NCBI GenBank assembly: GCA_963588595.1 | Contig: CAVAIA010000014.1 | Location: forward strand, 1 to 30,503 | From: Phoenicibacter sp963588595 | GTDB taxonomy: Bacteria > Actinomycetota > Coriobacteriia > Coriobacteriales > Eggerthellaceae | Reading direction: 5' to 3' | Length of the DNA stretch: 30,503 nt | Part shown: piece after piece, positions 23,458-30,465 of the stretch | Layout of the letters: each line of letters begins with the position of its first letter | How positions within the stretch are numbered: position 1 is the first letter of the stretch | The notes under the pieces: generated by a model | Databases searched by the model: none | Seen by the model: the letters and a program-made list of their open reading frames with translations, nothing else | What the model was told of the DNA's origin: nothing | Made by a program: the position numbers and the translations under genes

Positions 23458-24250
23458 AGACTTCCCACCTCTTAAGCAAAATCTCCCACATTTTTTCTAT
23501 GTGACTATTTGAAAGAACTCCATCTAGACCATCGAAGAGAACATTCTTGTCTGAAGCTTTAAGACTCCCAACATCAAGTTTGGCTCCGACAAAACGATGC
23601 AAATTTTCTTCTAGCGAACGTGTGCCTAAAAAGTTGTTAACGTTAACATCGGCAAGCGGATCAAACTCTTGAACCCTTCTTTCGTCATCATAACATGAAA
23701 AAACTAAGGAAAGACCACTGTCAAACACAGGAGAGAGGCTCAAATTGCCATCCTTTGATTGCAACACCTCGATGTTAGCTCCATGCCTATCTCTGTTTAC
23801 AATCAAATAATCAACAAGCATAATCTCCTTTATCTGTCTTTCCCACCCGAAACGAGCGCACAACTCTAAGGGAGACTCTCCCTCCTCTCTGTGGAGTTCA
23901 TAAAAAGTGTCTAAGGCCTGCTTGCGATCGCCTCCTTTGCGAAATGAACGCGAGCGATTAAGCCACGTTTCGTGGTCTTTACCATTCACACGAACGAGGG
24001 AGTGAACTAACCTATATTCAAGATGCTCAATCCCGAGAATTGACATAAGACGACTTGCCACAATTTCATTTGCGCATTCATGACCATAGATTCCTCTATA
24101 ACTATCGTAACAAGAAAGTTTGTAGTACCAAACCCCAGCCCCAGTTTCTTCCCTCGACTTCAAAAAACAGCCTGCAGTGCCCGAAGTGTTCGCGCACTCT
24201 GACCAGTCAAGATGTCGCAAGTCTTGCAATTTTGTTGTAACGTCGCCCAT
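23444..24250 (-). CDS. Stand-alone HipA-like kinase
   Basis: This 268-aa kinase has a HipA-C-like fold and no HipA N-terminal domain. A Ser/Gly loop TSGTAGCFLKSRE at 22-34 is probably the P-loop-like segment. Lys44 (WYYKLS) and Glu58 (GHECANEIVASRL) fit the ATP Lys-Glu pair. The catalytic loop is VNRDRHGANIEVL (Asn152, Asp154, His156, Asn159). The metal motif is PVFDSGLSL (Asp177, Gly179). All essential residues are present, so an active kinase is expected. It is the first gene of a two-gene operon in which the HTH partner comes second, the reverse of hipBA. No strong Shine-Dalgarno is seen. The target is unknown. Confidence 0.8.
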   Translation of the reverse strand: MGDVTTKLQDLRHLDWSECANTSGTAGCFLKSREETGAGVWYYKLSCYDSYRGIYGHECANEIVASRLMSILGIEHLEYRLVHSLVRVNGKDHETWLNRSRSFRKGGDRKQALDTFYELHREEGESPLELCARFGWERQIKEIMLVDYLIVNRDRHGANIEVLQSKDGNLSLSPVFDSGLSLVFSCYDDERRVQEFDPLADVNVNNFLGTRSLEENLHRFVGAKLDVGSLKASDKNVLFDGLDGVLSNSHIEKMWEILLKRWEVYEAL

Positions 24251-24318
24251 AATATTTCTCTCTAAAATGATAGATGCATTTTATATACATTTTATTATAT
24301 ATAAAAAATGAAACAAGC

Positions 24319-24414
24319 CAAGCTATTAATTGTATACTTATCCTTTACCCAAATAGGTTTTCCATCTTTAATTTTGATTGCATGAACAGGTCATTTCTCT
24401 TCGTATAAACCACA
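24319..24414 (-). pseudogene. Ferredoxin-domain remnant
   Basis: The minus strand encodes CGLYEEK, a TGA, then PVHAIKIKDGKPIWVKDKYT and INSLAC. This matches a 4Fe-4S ferredoxin repeat of EFR1-type proteins (C..C...CPVxAIKxKDGKPxWxxxKCxxCxxC). The first CP Cys is replaced by a stop (TGA at 24393-24391) and the next cluster Cys by Tyr. It is a short decayed fragment. The remainder of 24251-24473 has an AT-rich promoter-like stretch with CATTTTAT repeats (24276-24295) and a CACATCC-AAT-GGATGTG hairpin (24411-24427). Confidence 0.5.
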
Positions 24415-24473
24415 TCCAATGGATGTGTCTTCGAGGCAAATCTGCTTGTTCTTCTGCCTTATAAGTTATAAAT

Positions 24474-25043
24474 TCATTTTTCCAAAAGCTCTTCGGCGAA
24501 CGCATCAACAACCCGCGAAAGCTCAAGCTCTACGTCCATTTGTTCGTTGTTGCAAAGTGACCAATAAAGCAATTCGTAAAAACCTCCCATGTGAAGCACG
24601 ATATTTCGCCGTAAATTAACATCGGATGTCTTCGATTCAAAATTATCAATTGCATGAGAAAGCGCCCATTCAAAGTTAAATGCGAGAATGTTTTCAGTCA
24701 TATCCCTGTTTTGCAAGACGTCTTGCAAAAAGAAACGCGACCCTTGATTTTTTAGCAGCTTGTTAAAAAACAAAACGCCAACTGATTTTATTGCCTCAAA
24801 ATTTTCAATTAAGTCTGAGTTTGTTAGATTAAGTTCGTCCATGCATTCATCAAGAATGTCTGTCATAAAAGCCTCGGCAAGTGACTCTTTTTTTGGGAAA
24901 TGATATTGCACCAAAGCTCGGCTGATCCCGCACTCTTCTGCAATGCTGCGATAAGAAGTTTCGTTATATCCCCTCTTGTAAAATTGTTCTTTTACAACTT
25001 CAATAATACGTTTTTTCAATTGTTCATTTCTAGGTCTCGCCAT
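24474..25043 (-). CDS. TetR-family transcriptional regulator
   Basis: This 189-aa repressor has the TetR N-terminal HTH (KRIIEVVKEQFYKRGYNETS ... ISRALVQYHFPKKESLAEAF) at residues 10-58 and a helical ligand-binding C-terminus. A GAGGC site lies before the ATG. It is transcribed divergently from the membrane-protein gene at 25181, whose promoter carries inverted repeats, so it most likely represses that gene and perhaps itself. The ligand is unknown. Confidence 0.9.
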   Translation of the reverse strand: MARPRNEQLKKRIIEVVKEQFYKRGYNETSYRSIAEECGISRALVQYHFPKKESLAEAFMTDILDECMDELNLTNSDLIENFEAIKSVGVLFFNKLLKNQGSRFFLQDVLQNRDMTENILAFNFEWALSHAIDNFESKTSDVNLRRNIVLHMGGFYELLYWSLCNNEQMDVELELSRVVDAFAEELLEK

Positions 25044-25119
25044 GCGCTTTGCCTCATTTTCTCAAAAGAACTTAATGGGAATATCTTTAAAACTTAACTT
25101 ACCCCTTGTGGAATTTTCC

Positions 25120-25157
25120 TTGACATGTATAGGATTATACTATACTATACGTGTATA
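25120..25157 (+). promoter_or_regulatory. Promoter and TetR operator of the membrane-protein gene
   Basis: TTGACA (25120-25125), 17 bp, TACTAT (25143-25148). Two inverted repeats overlap it: GTATAG-N7-CTATAC (25127-25145) between the boxes and TATACGTGTATA (25146-25157) over the start site. This arrangement fits repression by the divergent TetR protein. Confidence 0.65.
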
Positions 25158-25180
25158 AGTTAATTAGAAAGGACTGAAAA

Positions 25181-25981
25181 ATGGAAATCATAAAAGGAAT
25201 TTTTGCCAGCTACCCAAATGGGGTTAACGTCCAATTACAAGATTTTGTCTATAGCTTAAGCACTCAAAATCCAAATTTCTCAATAACCTTGTTTGCAACG
25301 CTCTTTACGTTCTTTCTTGGATTTATGGTTTATGTTTATTCAGTCTTGCTAGTGAATAGAGAAGGTGCTGGTCCATATCCAGTGTGGATGCACACTTTTT
25401 ATTGTGCGGCTGACTTCATGGGGATTTGGGTGTTTCTAAGTGCCTACGACGCCGTTGGCGGATTTTGGTTTTTCATGCTAGGAGCGGTTGGGGAAGCCGT
25501 TTGGGTTGGCGTTGAAATTTATTGCCTATATAAAACAGTTACGGTTGAACGTTTTGAAATGTGGGGGAAAGATTGCACAGTTAAACATGCAATATTTGTT
25601 ATTTGCGCTCAAATCCTAATATTCTTCGTCTCTTTGAATTTTTTGCGTGTGGAACTCGGAGATGTTTCAATGTTTAAATTCTGGATTTTCACACAAGTGA
25701 TCATTGTTTGCGCTCCTGGTCTTTTTTGGAAAGAGCGTGGCACGCGCATCGGATCTTGCTGGCAATTGGTTGTAACACTCGTGCTTGTTTGCATCATGTC
25801 GTTCAATCCATTCGGAAACATGTGGTCACTAATCAGCCCATATTTTCTCCCCGAAAACAATCCATGGTTTTACATCATGGGTCTTGGCGTGCTTGCCTTT
25901 GCAATATACGACGTTTATGTTTACTCCAAGCTTCCTAAAAAACCTGAAAAGCTACCAAATGGCAAAAAGCCATTGTTGTAA
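25181..25981 (+). CDS. Seven-helix membrane protein under TetR control
   Basis: This 266-aa protein has about seven transmembrane helices (roughly 36-58, 68-88, 91-117, 136-153, 168-182, 193-209, 230-250). Aromatic and acidic residues lie within helices (YPVWMHTFYCAADFMGIWVF, GAVGEAVWVGVEIYCLYK), and a Lys/Pro-rich cytosolic tail follows. I do not recognise the family firmly. The arrangement of a 'W(M)xxxYxxxDF' helix and an in-membrane Glu recalls small membrane-bound terpene-cyclase-like or sensor proteins, but this is weak. AAAGGA precedes the ATG by 7 nt. The divergent TetR gene suggests it responds to a small hydrophobic molecule. Confidence 0.75.
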   Translation: MEIIKGIFASYPNGVNVQLQDFVYSLSTQNPNFSITLFATLFTFFLGFMVYVYSVLLVNREGAGPYPVWMHTFYCAADFMGIWVFLSAYDAVGGFWFFMLGAVGEAVWVGVEIYCLYKTVTVERFEMWGKDCTVKHAIFVICAQILIFFVSLNFLRVELGDVSMFKFWIFTQVIIVCAPGLFWKERGTRIGSCWQLVVTLVLVCIMSFNPFGNMWSLISPYFLPENNPWFYIMGLGVLAFAIYDVYVYSKLPKKPEKLPNGKKPLL

Positions 25982-25990
25982 GGCTAACAA

Positions 25991-26101
25991 GATAGAAATC
26001 GCGAAAAGCTGACACGCAGGCTGATTGAGAAGATAACAGTCTATGAAGACCACTTCATGATAGAATTCAAATCCGGCACAAGCATGGATGTCCACAGATA
26101 G
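25991..26101 (+). pseudogene. C-terminal remnant of a large serine recombinase
   Basis: The plus strand encodes DRNREKLTRRLIEKITVYED followed by HFMIEFKSGTSMDVHR and a stop. This is the typical end of resolvase/integrase-type recombinases of conjugative and mobilisable elements (LTRxLIExxIxxIxVYxxxxhxIxFKxG). A stop codon closes the frame just upstream, so only 36 codons remain. It marks the left side of a region with different codon use. Confidence 0.7.
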
Positions 26102-26120
26102 AGACAGAACAATGCATCAG

Positions 26121-26146
26121 CACCTCGCTGCGGCGGGGTGTTTTTT
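26121..26146 (+). terminator. Intrinsic terminator
   Basis: CACCTCGC and GCGGGGTG form an 8-bp stem (one G-T pair) around the tetraloop TGCG (26121-26140), followed by TTTTTT (26141-26146). It probably ended the lost recombinase operon and now insulates the restriction cassette. Confidence 0.85.
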
Positions 26147-26158
26147 GTGTTGCACAGA

Positions 26159-26213
26159 TTGAAAAGAAGAATGTGCTGTGTTATAATTTATCTCAATAGT
26201 GTTAATTTTAACA
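26159..26213 (+). promoter_or_regulatory. Promoter and operator of the HTH-GmrSD cassette
   Basis: TTGAAA (26159-26164), exactly 17 bp, TATAAT (26182-26187) is a near-consensus promoter. TGTTAA-TT-TTAACA (26200-26213) just downstream is a perfect inverted repeat and would suit repression by the small HTH protein encoded next. Confidence 0.75.
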
Positions 26214-26232
26214 ATTCAGCGAGGTGGTACAA

Positions 26233-26448
26233 ATGCTGAAAAATAATATAGAAGTTGATGTAAAGGTAAAATGCATTGAGGCTGGAAAAACGCAGACTCA
26301 GCTTGCTGAAACAATAGGCACCACGGGGCAGTATGTTAACCGCATCATTAAAAAGGGTGACGGCATTATCAATAAAACATTTGTGCAGATGTTGGATGCA
26401 CTTGGATATGACATTGAGCTGCACTACGTGAAGAAAGAAGAGGTATGA
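26233..26448 (+). CDS. Small XRE-type HTH protein
   Basis: This 71-aa protein is almost entirely a Cro/XRE helix-turn-helix (VKCIEAGKTQTQLAETIGTT ... VNRIIKKGDGIINKTFVQML). The start is ATG at 26233, preceded by GAGGTGG at 26221-26227; the open frame begins with an in-frame GTG inside that site. It ends 4 bp before the GmrSD-like gene and probably controls its expression through the palindrome upstream. Confidence 0.85.
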   Translation: MLKNNIEVDVKVKCIEAGKTQTQLAETIGTTGQYVNRIIKKGDGIINKTFVQMLDALGYDIELHYVKKEEV

Positions 26449-26452
26449 GTCA

Positions 26453-28198
26453 ATGGCTTATGAATCACCATTAACAATTGCTGAAGTTGTAAAAGATATA
26501 TCTGCGAACAAGTACGTGCTTCCGTCTATACAGAGAGAGTTTGTATGGAGTACATCTCAAATAGAAAGGCTCTTTGACAGTGTGATGCAAGATTACCCAT
26601 TTGGAGCATTTTTGTTCTGGGAACTTTCCAAGGAGCAGAACACGCTATACGATTTCTACTCTTTTTTACAGAATTATCATGAAAAGACCGCAAGACATAA
26701 TCCGAAGGTGAATTTGACTGGAAACGATAATGTCATGGCTGTTTTGGATGGTCAGCAGAGATTGACATCCATTTATATTGGCTTAAAAGGAACTTATGCA
26801 TACAAGATGCCATTTAAGCAGTGGAAGAATAATTCTGCATTTCCAGAAAGAAAGCTCTATCTGAATATTGTGGAGCCGGCGAAGAATGAAACGGATAAAT
26901 ACGAGTTCTCGTTTCTTACTGCCGATGAGGCGAAGAACGACACAGATCATTATTGGTTTGAGGTCGGAAAGATACTTGATATGACGGAATTAGGTGCTGT
27001 CATGAACTATCTGATGCAGAATATAGCTTTTTCTGGTGTTTACACACAGGATCAAAGCATTTTTGCAAATGCGACATTATCGCAGCTTTTTAAAGTCATC
27101 CATACACAGCCGAGCATTAGCTATTACAAGGTTAAATCGGAGGAACTGGATAAAGTTCTGCAAATTTTCATTCGTGTCAATAGCGGAGGTACAGTGCTTA
27201 GTTATTCTGATTTGTTGTTATCGATTGCTACAGCGCAGTGGGAAACCCTGGATGCAAGAAAAGAAATCACAGAGTTTGTCGATTATATCAACTCTATAGG
27301 TTCCGGTTTTAATGTGAACAAGGACTTTATTTTGAAGGCTTCGCTGGTGTTGACTGGATTCAGTGATATTGCTTTTAAGGTCGATAATTTCAATAAACAA
27401 AACATGCTCAAGATAGAACAGAACTGGCAGACGATAAAAACATCAATCACCCAGGCGTTTCTGTTGGTATCCAGCTTTGGATTTTCAAGAGACAGCTTAA
27501 AATCCAATAACGCTGTGATTCCGATTGCCTATTATCTCATGACAATTGGCAATCCAAGCAATTTTGAGGTTTCTTCCAATACGGTTAATAACAGAAAGAA
27601 AATCAAGAAATGGTTGACAATGTCTCTGATAAAGAGAGCGTTTGGTGGACAGGCAGACAGCATTCTTCGTCCACTGAGAGATGTCATCAAGACGAATGGA
27701 AATAACGAATTCCCACTTGATGAGATTATCAACAGACTGCGTGGAACCAGTAAAACAATTGTATTTACGGATGATGATATCGAGGCTCTGTTAGAACTTC
27801 AATACGGACGAGCAGATACGCTGATGGTTTTGATGATGTTGTATCCTTCTTTGGATTACAATAACAAGTTCCACATAGACCATATCTATCCAAAGAGCAA
27901 GTTTACGAAGACTTCCCTGCTAAAGAAAGGAGTCGCACAGGATAAGGTCGAAGAGTACATGAATCATGTAAATGATATTAGTAACCTTCAGCTGTTAGCC
28001 GCCATTCCTAATATCGAAAAACAGGACAAGGATTTCGAAGACTGGTTTGCAGAAACATGCCCAACAGATACGGATAAAATCCAGTATCGCAAGATAAATT
28101 ACTTGCCGGATATGCAATACAGCTACGATATGTTTTTACAGTTTGTTTCAGAAAGAAGAAAAAAGATAAAAAATCAGTTGAAGGTTGAACTGATGTAA
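26453..28198 (+). CDS. GmrSD-like modification-dependent restriction protein (DUF262-DUF1524)
   Basis: This 581-aa protein of the fused GmrSD class is a type IV restriction system that attacks modified phage DNA. The DUF262 (ParB-like NTPase) half starts 'LPSIQREFVWSTSQIERLFDS' at 22-42 and has the signature DGQQRLTS near 98-105. Another family element is FIRVNSGGTVLSYSDLLLS near 241-259. The DUF1524 HNH half has HIDHIYPKSKF near 473 and NDISNLQLL near 507. The active residues of both halves are present. It is co-transcribed with the small HTH gene. Codon use is unlike the tad region, consistent with transfer. Confidence 0.9.
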   Translation: MAYESPLTIAEVVKDISANKYVLPSIQREFVWSTSQIERLFDSVMQDYPFGAFLFWELSKEQNTLYDFYSFLQNYHEKTARHNPKVNLTGNDNVMAVLDGQQRLTSIYIGLKGTYAYKMPFKQWKNNSAFPERKLYLNIVEPAKNETDKYEFSFLTADEAKNDTDHYWFEVGKILDMTELGAVMNYLMQNIAFSGVYTQDQSIFANATLSQLFKVIHTQPSISYYKVKSEELDKVLQIFIRVNSGGTVLSYSDLLLSIATAQWETLDARKEITEFVDYINSIGSGFNVNKDFILKASLVLTGFSDIAFKVDNFNKQNMLKIEQNWQTIKTSITQAFLLVSSFGFSRDSLKSNNAVIPIAYYLMTIGNPSNFEVSSNTVNNRKKIKKWLTMSLIKRAFGGQADSILRPLRDVIKTNGNNEFPLDEIINRLRGTSKTIVFTDDDIEALLELQYGRADTLMVLMMLYPSLDYNNKFHIDHIYPKSKFTKTSLLKKGVAQDKVEEYMNHVNDISNLQLLAAIPNIEKQDKDFEDWFAETCPTDTDKIQYRKINYLPDMQYSYDMFLQFVSERRKKIKNQLKVELM

Positions 28199-28214
28199 AA
28201 GCGAGGTGAATGCC

Positions 28215-28631
28215 ATGTATGAGAGTCTGACTAAATATTTGATGGAGCTTGCCAGTGATGAAAAGAGTACATGGATCATTGACAAGGAGAATGATGGGAC
28301 GCCAGAGCATCCCATACAGATGCCTTACGTGAATTATTCCAGGATGGTCAGGGACTTCACCGATGATGTCTACTCTTTTGTGGAGTCGCATGAAGAAATG
28401 GGATTAAATCACTATTCGGACATTCTCAAAGCAAATGGTATCAAATGGGGCATGGATTCAATGACAACAGCAGTAATTGAAAATCTGGATGCAAAATGTG
28501 TGCTTGCTATGATTCTTGGCGCTGTTCGTGCAGAGAGATTTTGCGATGGAGCATTGCTCGGGTTCTTTGAAAATGGCTCTATTGCACGATGGCTCGAAAG
28601 ACTGAAAACATTGGATACAGAACAGGAGTGA
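28215..28631 (+). CDS. DUF6508-like protein
   Basis: This 138-aa acidic cytosolic protein is of unknown function. Sequence features such as IIDKENDGTPEHPIQMPYVN, 'DDVYSFVESHEEMGLNHYSDIL' and 'VLAMILGAVRAERFCDGALLGFFE' agree with the DUF6508 family of gut Firmicutes. The ATG at 28215 is preferred to the GTG at 28206, which overlaps GCGAGGTG. It follows the GmrSD gene by 16 bp and precedes the next gene by 4 bp, so it may belong to the same transcript. Confidence 0.75.
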   Translation: MYESLTKYLMELASDEKSTWIIDKENDGTPEHPIQMPYVNYSRMVRDFTDDVYSFVESHEEMGLNHYSDILKANGIKWGMDSMTTAVIENLDAKCVLAMILGAVRAERFCDGALLGFFENGSIARWLERLKTLDTEQE

Positions 28632-28635
28632 TTTT

Positions 28636-29046
28636 ATGCGGCACGAATGCAGGATAACAGTTCTGGAAACAAAGGTATTCCCAGAACTGCAGGAGAAATA
28701 TCTGGCTGATCCAAAGTCAGGACCGTGTCCCTGCTTCAAGGCAGGCGATACATTTTTGTTAAAGAGAACGGCGCAACAGGATGATTTTTACCATCTGATG
28801 AACGGCAAGTTCTGCGGTGAGGCGTGGGACGCAGTGAATCGATATGTCTATACCGCTTTGCAGGGCGGCTCCATCATGCATGGCTGGACAAATGACGAGC
28901 GCATGATGATCACCTGCTGCAACGATGGGACAAGACCTGTCATATTTAAGATAGAAAGAATCGATATCCCGGAGAGTGAAGAAGAAAAACAGTGGCTGGA
29001 GAAACAGAATTTCAAGAACACTGCACAGGATGCTTATACGGGATAA
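28636..29046 (+). CDS. TIGR04076-family protein
   Basis: This 136-aa small cysteine-bearing protein is of unknown function. The layout CRITVLETKVFPELQEKY ... GPCPCFKAGDTF ... GKFCGEAWDAVNRYVYTALQGG ... MITCCNDGTRPVIFKIE fits the TIGR04076 family (CPx..G..F, FCxxAW, CCxDGxRPV). Metal binding by the paired Cys is possible. It is closely spaced with both neighbours. Confidence 0.8.
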   Translation: MRHECRITVLETKVFPELQEKYLADPKSGPCPCFKAGDTFLLKRTAQQDDFYHLMNGKFCGEAWDAVNRYVYTALQGGSIMHGWTNDERMMITCCNDGTRPVIFKIERIDIPESEEEKQWLEKQNFKNTAQDAYTG

Positions 29047-29073
29047 ATCGGAATTTGCAGGAGGAAATTTTTA

Positions 29074-29610
29074 ATGAATATTACAGTTTATCTTGGTGCA
29101 AATGAAGGAAACGACCCGTGTTTACGAAAAGCAGTTGATGAATTGGGGACGTGGATTGGAAACAGTGGAAACGCACTTGTTTACGGTGGCTCTAAAGGTG
29201 GTTTAATGGGAGCATTGGCAGACAGTGTATTGAAGGCAGGCGGTAATGTTACGGGTGTTGAGCCGAATTTTTTTATTGAAAACGAGTTTCAACATGATGG
29301 GCTGACAAAACTGATTGTGACTAAGGATATGTCTGAGAGAAAAAACAAAATGATTGAGTTGGGAGAAGCCTTTATTGCTTTTCCAGGTGGTACGGGAACA
29401 TTAGAAGAAATTGCAGAGGTAATGTCGAAGGTGTCTTTGAAACATTTGGATGCACCCTGCATTCTCTACAATCTGAACGGTTACTACGATGATCTGAAAG
29501 CACTTCTAAATCATATGATCGAAAAAGGGCTGTCCTCCAAGGAACGTCAGGAGGGGATCTATTTTGTTGAAAATCTGGATGATATAAAGCGAATCTTGAG
29601 ACTGGCATAA
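29074..29610 (+). CDS. LOG-family / TIGR00725-like nucleotide phosphoribohydrolase
   Basis: This 178-aa Rossmann-type protein of the LOG family ('lysine decarboxylase-like') has a nucleotide-binding loop YGGSKGGLMGALADSVL at 37-53, the SERKNKM block at 87-93 with Arg89, and the signature PGGTGTLEE at 104-112. Characterised members hydrolyse cytokinin riboside 5'-monophosphate or purine nucleotides to base and ribose phosphate. The substrate here is unknown. It has a good AGGAGG site before the ATG. It is the last gene of the co-oriented set from 26233. Confidence 0.88.
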   Translation: MNITVYLGANEGNDPCLRKAVDELGTWIGNSGNALVYGGSKGGLMGALADSVLKAGGNVTGVEPNFFIENEFQHDGLTKLIVTKDMSERKNKMIELGEAFIAFPGGTGTLEEIAEVMSKVSLKHLDAPCILYNLNGYYDDLKALLNHMIEKGLSSKERQEGIYFVENLDDIKRILRLA

Positions 29611-29873
29611 CTTTAAGTTTATAATACTGAAATTTCCAGGAAAGGGAGGCACTGCCGATGTATGCACAAAGAGCTATCGTTCATAATGCACACACCTTGC
29701 ACACTGCATATACTTGGAATCTTTAGCGGATATATTCTCTAAAACAGAAAAACCAACAACAGGGTCGATATATTCCGACAAACGGACGAGAGCAAAAAAC
29801 GGGGGATGACATATTCTCACAGACAAGCAATATAGAGGAAAGAGCCATGGTGATTCATGCAATCAGCTCGTTC

Positions 29874-29903
29874 CATGTGGAGACGGTAGCAGTGATGTCA
29901 AGG
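29874..29903 (+). pseudogene. Fragment of an rlmD/rumA 3' end (att-like, right copy)
   Basis: Within a frame open from 29847 the sequence encodes FHVETVAVMSR, the standard C-terminal motif of Firmicutes RlmD/TrmA-type methyltransferases (HVEtVvLMSR). No other part of such a gene is present. Bases 29874-29896 match the real rlmD 3' end (15117-15139) at 20 of 23 positions, in direct orientation. It is best explained as an integration-site scar. The rest of 29611-29942 shows a 22-codon frame (29658) behind AGGGAGG that I do not recognise. Confidence 0.5.
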
Positions 29904-29942
29904 GATTTTGACAACAAGTTTGGATTTAAAGGAGAACTAGCA

Positions 29943-30398
29943 ATGGATGATTTGATTTTTAGACGAGCAAGAAAAGATGAAATGCCACGCATCCTTGCAA
30001 TGCAAGCAGATGTTTTTCATGGCGAACAGGGAATCCCGGCAGATGATATTGACACTTTTTTGGCCAAGAAACCTATTTGTTGGTGTGCGGAATCAAAGAC
30101 AGATGGGAAAATTTATGCAGCGACTGCTGCATGGCAGGAGGATAATGAAACTCACTGGGGACGTTTCGTTGTATTTCCAGCTGCAAGAGGAAAACATATT
30201 GGAACAAAGCTGGCAAAGCTTTCGTTTGATGAACTTTTTGATATGGGAATTGAAAAAATATATATGGACGCCCGAGATGCTACTGTGAGAATTGTTTGTG
30301 GTATGGGTGGACATATTGCTGGAGAAGCTTATGAATTTTATAAAGGTAATGTAACCCCAGTTGTATTAGAAAAAAGAGATTACGTAAGAACAGCATAA
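29943..30398 (+). CDS. GNAT-family N-acetyltransferase
   Basis: This 151-aa acetyltransferase has an N-terminal strand-helix LIFRRARKDEMPRILAMQADVF. The acetyl-CoA loop region is 'GRFVVFPAARGKHIGTKLAKLSFDELF' (Arg-Gly-x-x-Ile-Gly-Thr near 78-85), and MGIEKIYMDARDATVRIVCG follows. The end carries MGGHIAGEAYEFYKGN, as in ElaA-type GNATs that predict 'GF...G..F'. The start at 29943 is preferred because AAGGAGA lies 8 nt upstream. The 96 bp of in-frame sequence before it belong to the rlmD fragment. The substrate is unknown. Confidence 0.85.
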   Translation: MDDLIFRRARKDEMPRILAMQADVFHGEQGIPADDIDTFLAKKPICWCAESKTDGKIYAATAAWQEDNETHWGRFVVFPAARGKHIGTKLAKLSFDELFDMGIEKIYMDARDATVRIVCGMGGHIAGEAYEFYKGNVTPVVLEKRDYVRTA

Positions 30399-30423
30399 TT
30401 TATACAATTTTCTGTAGTATACC

Positions 30424-30465
30424 AAAAAAGCTCCCCATCACTGGGTTATTCCAGTGGTGAGGAGC
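30424..30465 (-). terminator. Intrinsic terminator (minus strand, perhaps bidirectional)
   Basis: GCTCCCCATCACTGG (30430-30444) pairs with CCAGTGGTGAGGAGC (30451-30465), a 15-bp stem with one mismatch and one G-T pair. On the minus strand it is followed by TTTTTT (30429-30424). On the plus strand the tract is weaker (CTTGCTTTT). A minus-strand gene ending just right of the window is likely, converging on the GNAT gene. Confidence 0.75.

Noticed and set aside
29674..29862. Minus-strand Cys/His-containing frame between LOG and GNAT genes
   Set aside because: No ribosome site, no recognisable domain, and it overlaps the rlmD fragment on the other strand.
29847..29942. N-terminal extension of the GNAT protein starting at 29847
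   Set aside because: This part encodes an RlmD-like tail (HVETVAVMSR). A proper AAGGAGA site precedes the ATG at 29943, so the extension is probably not translated as part of the enzyme.
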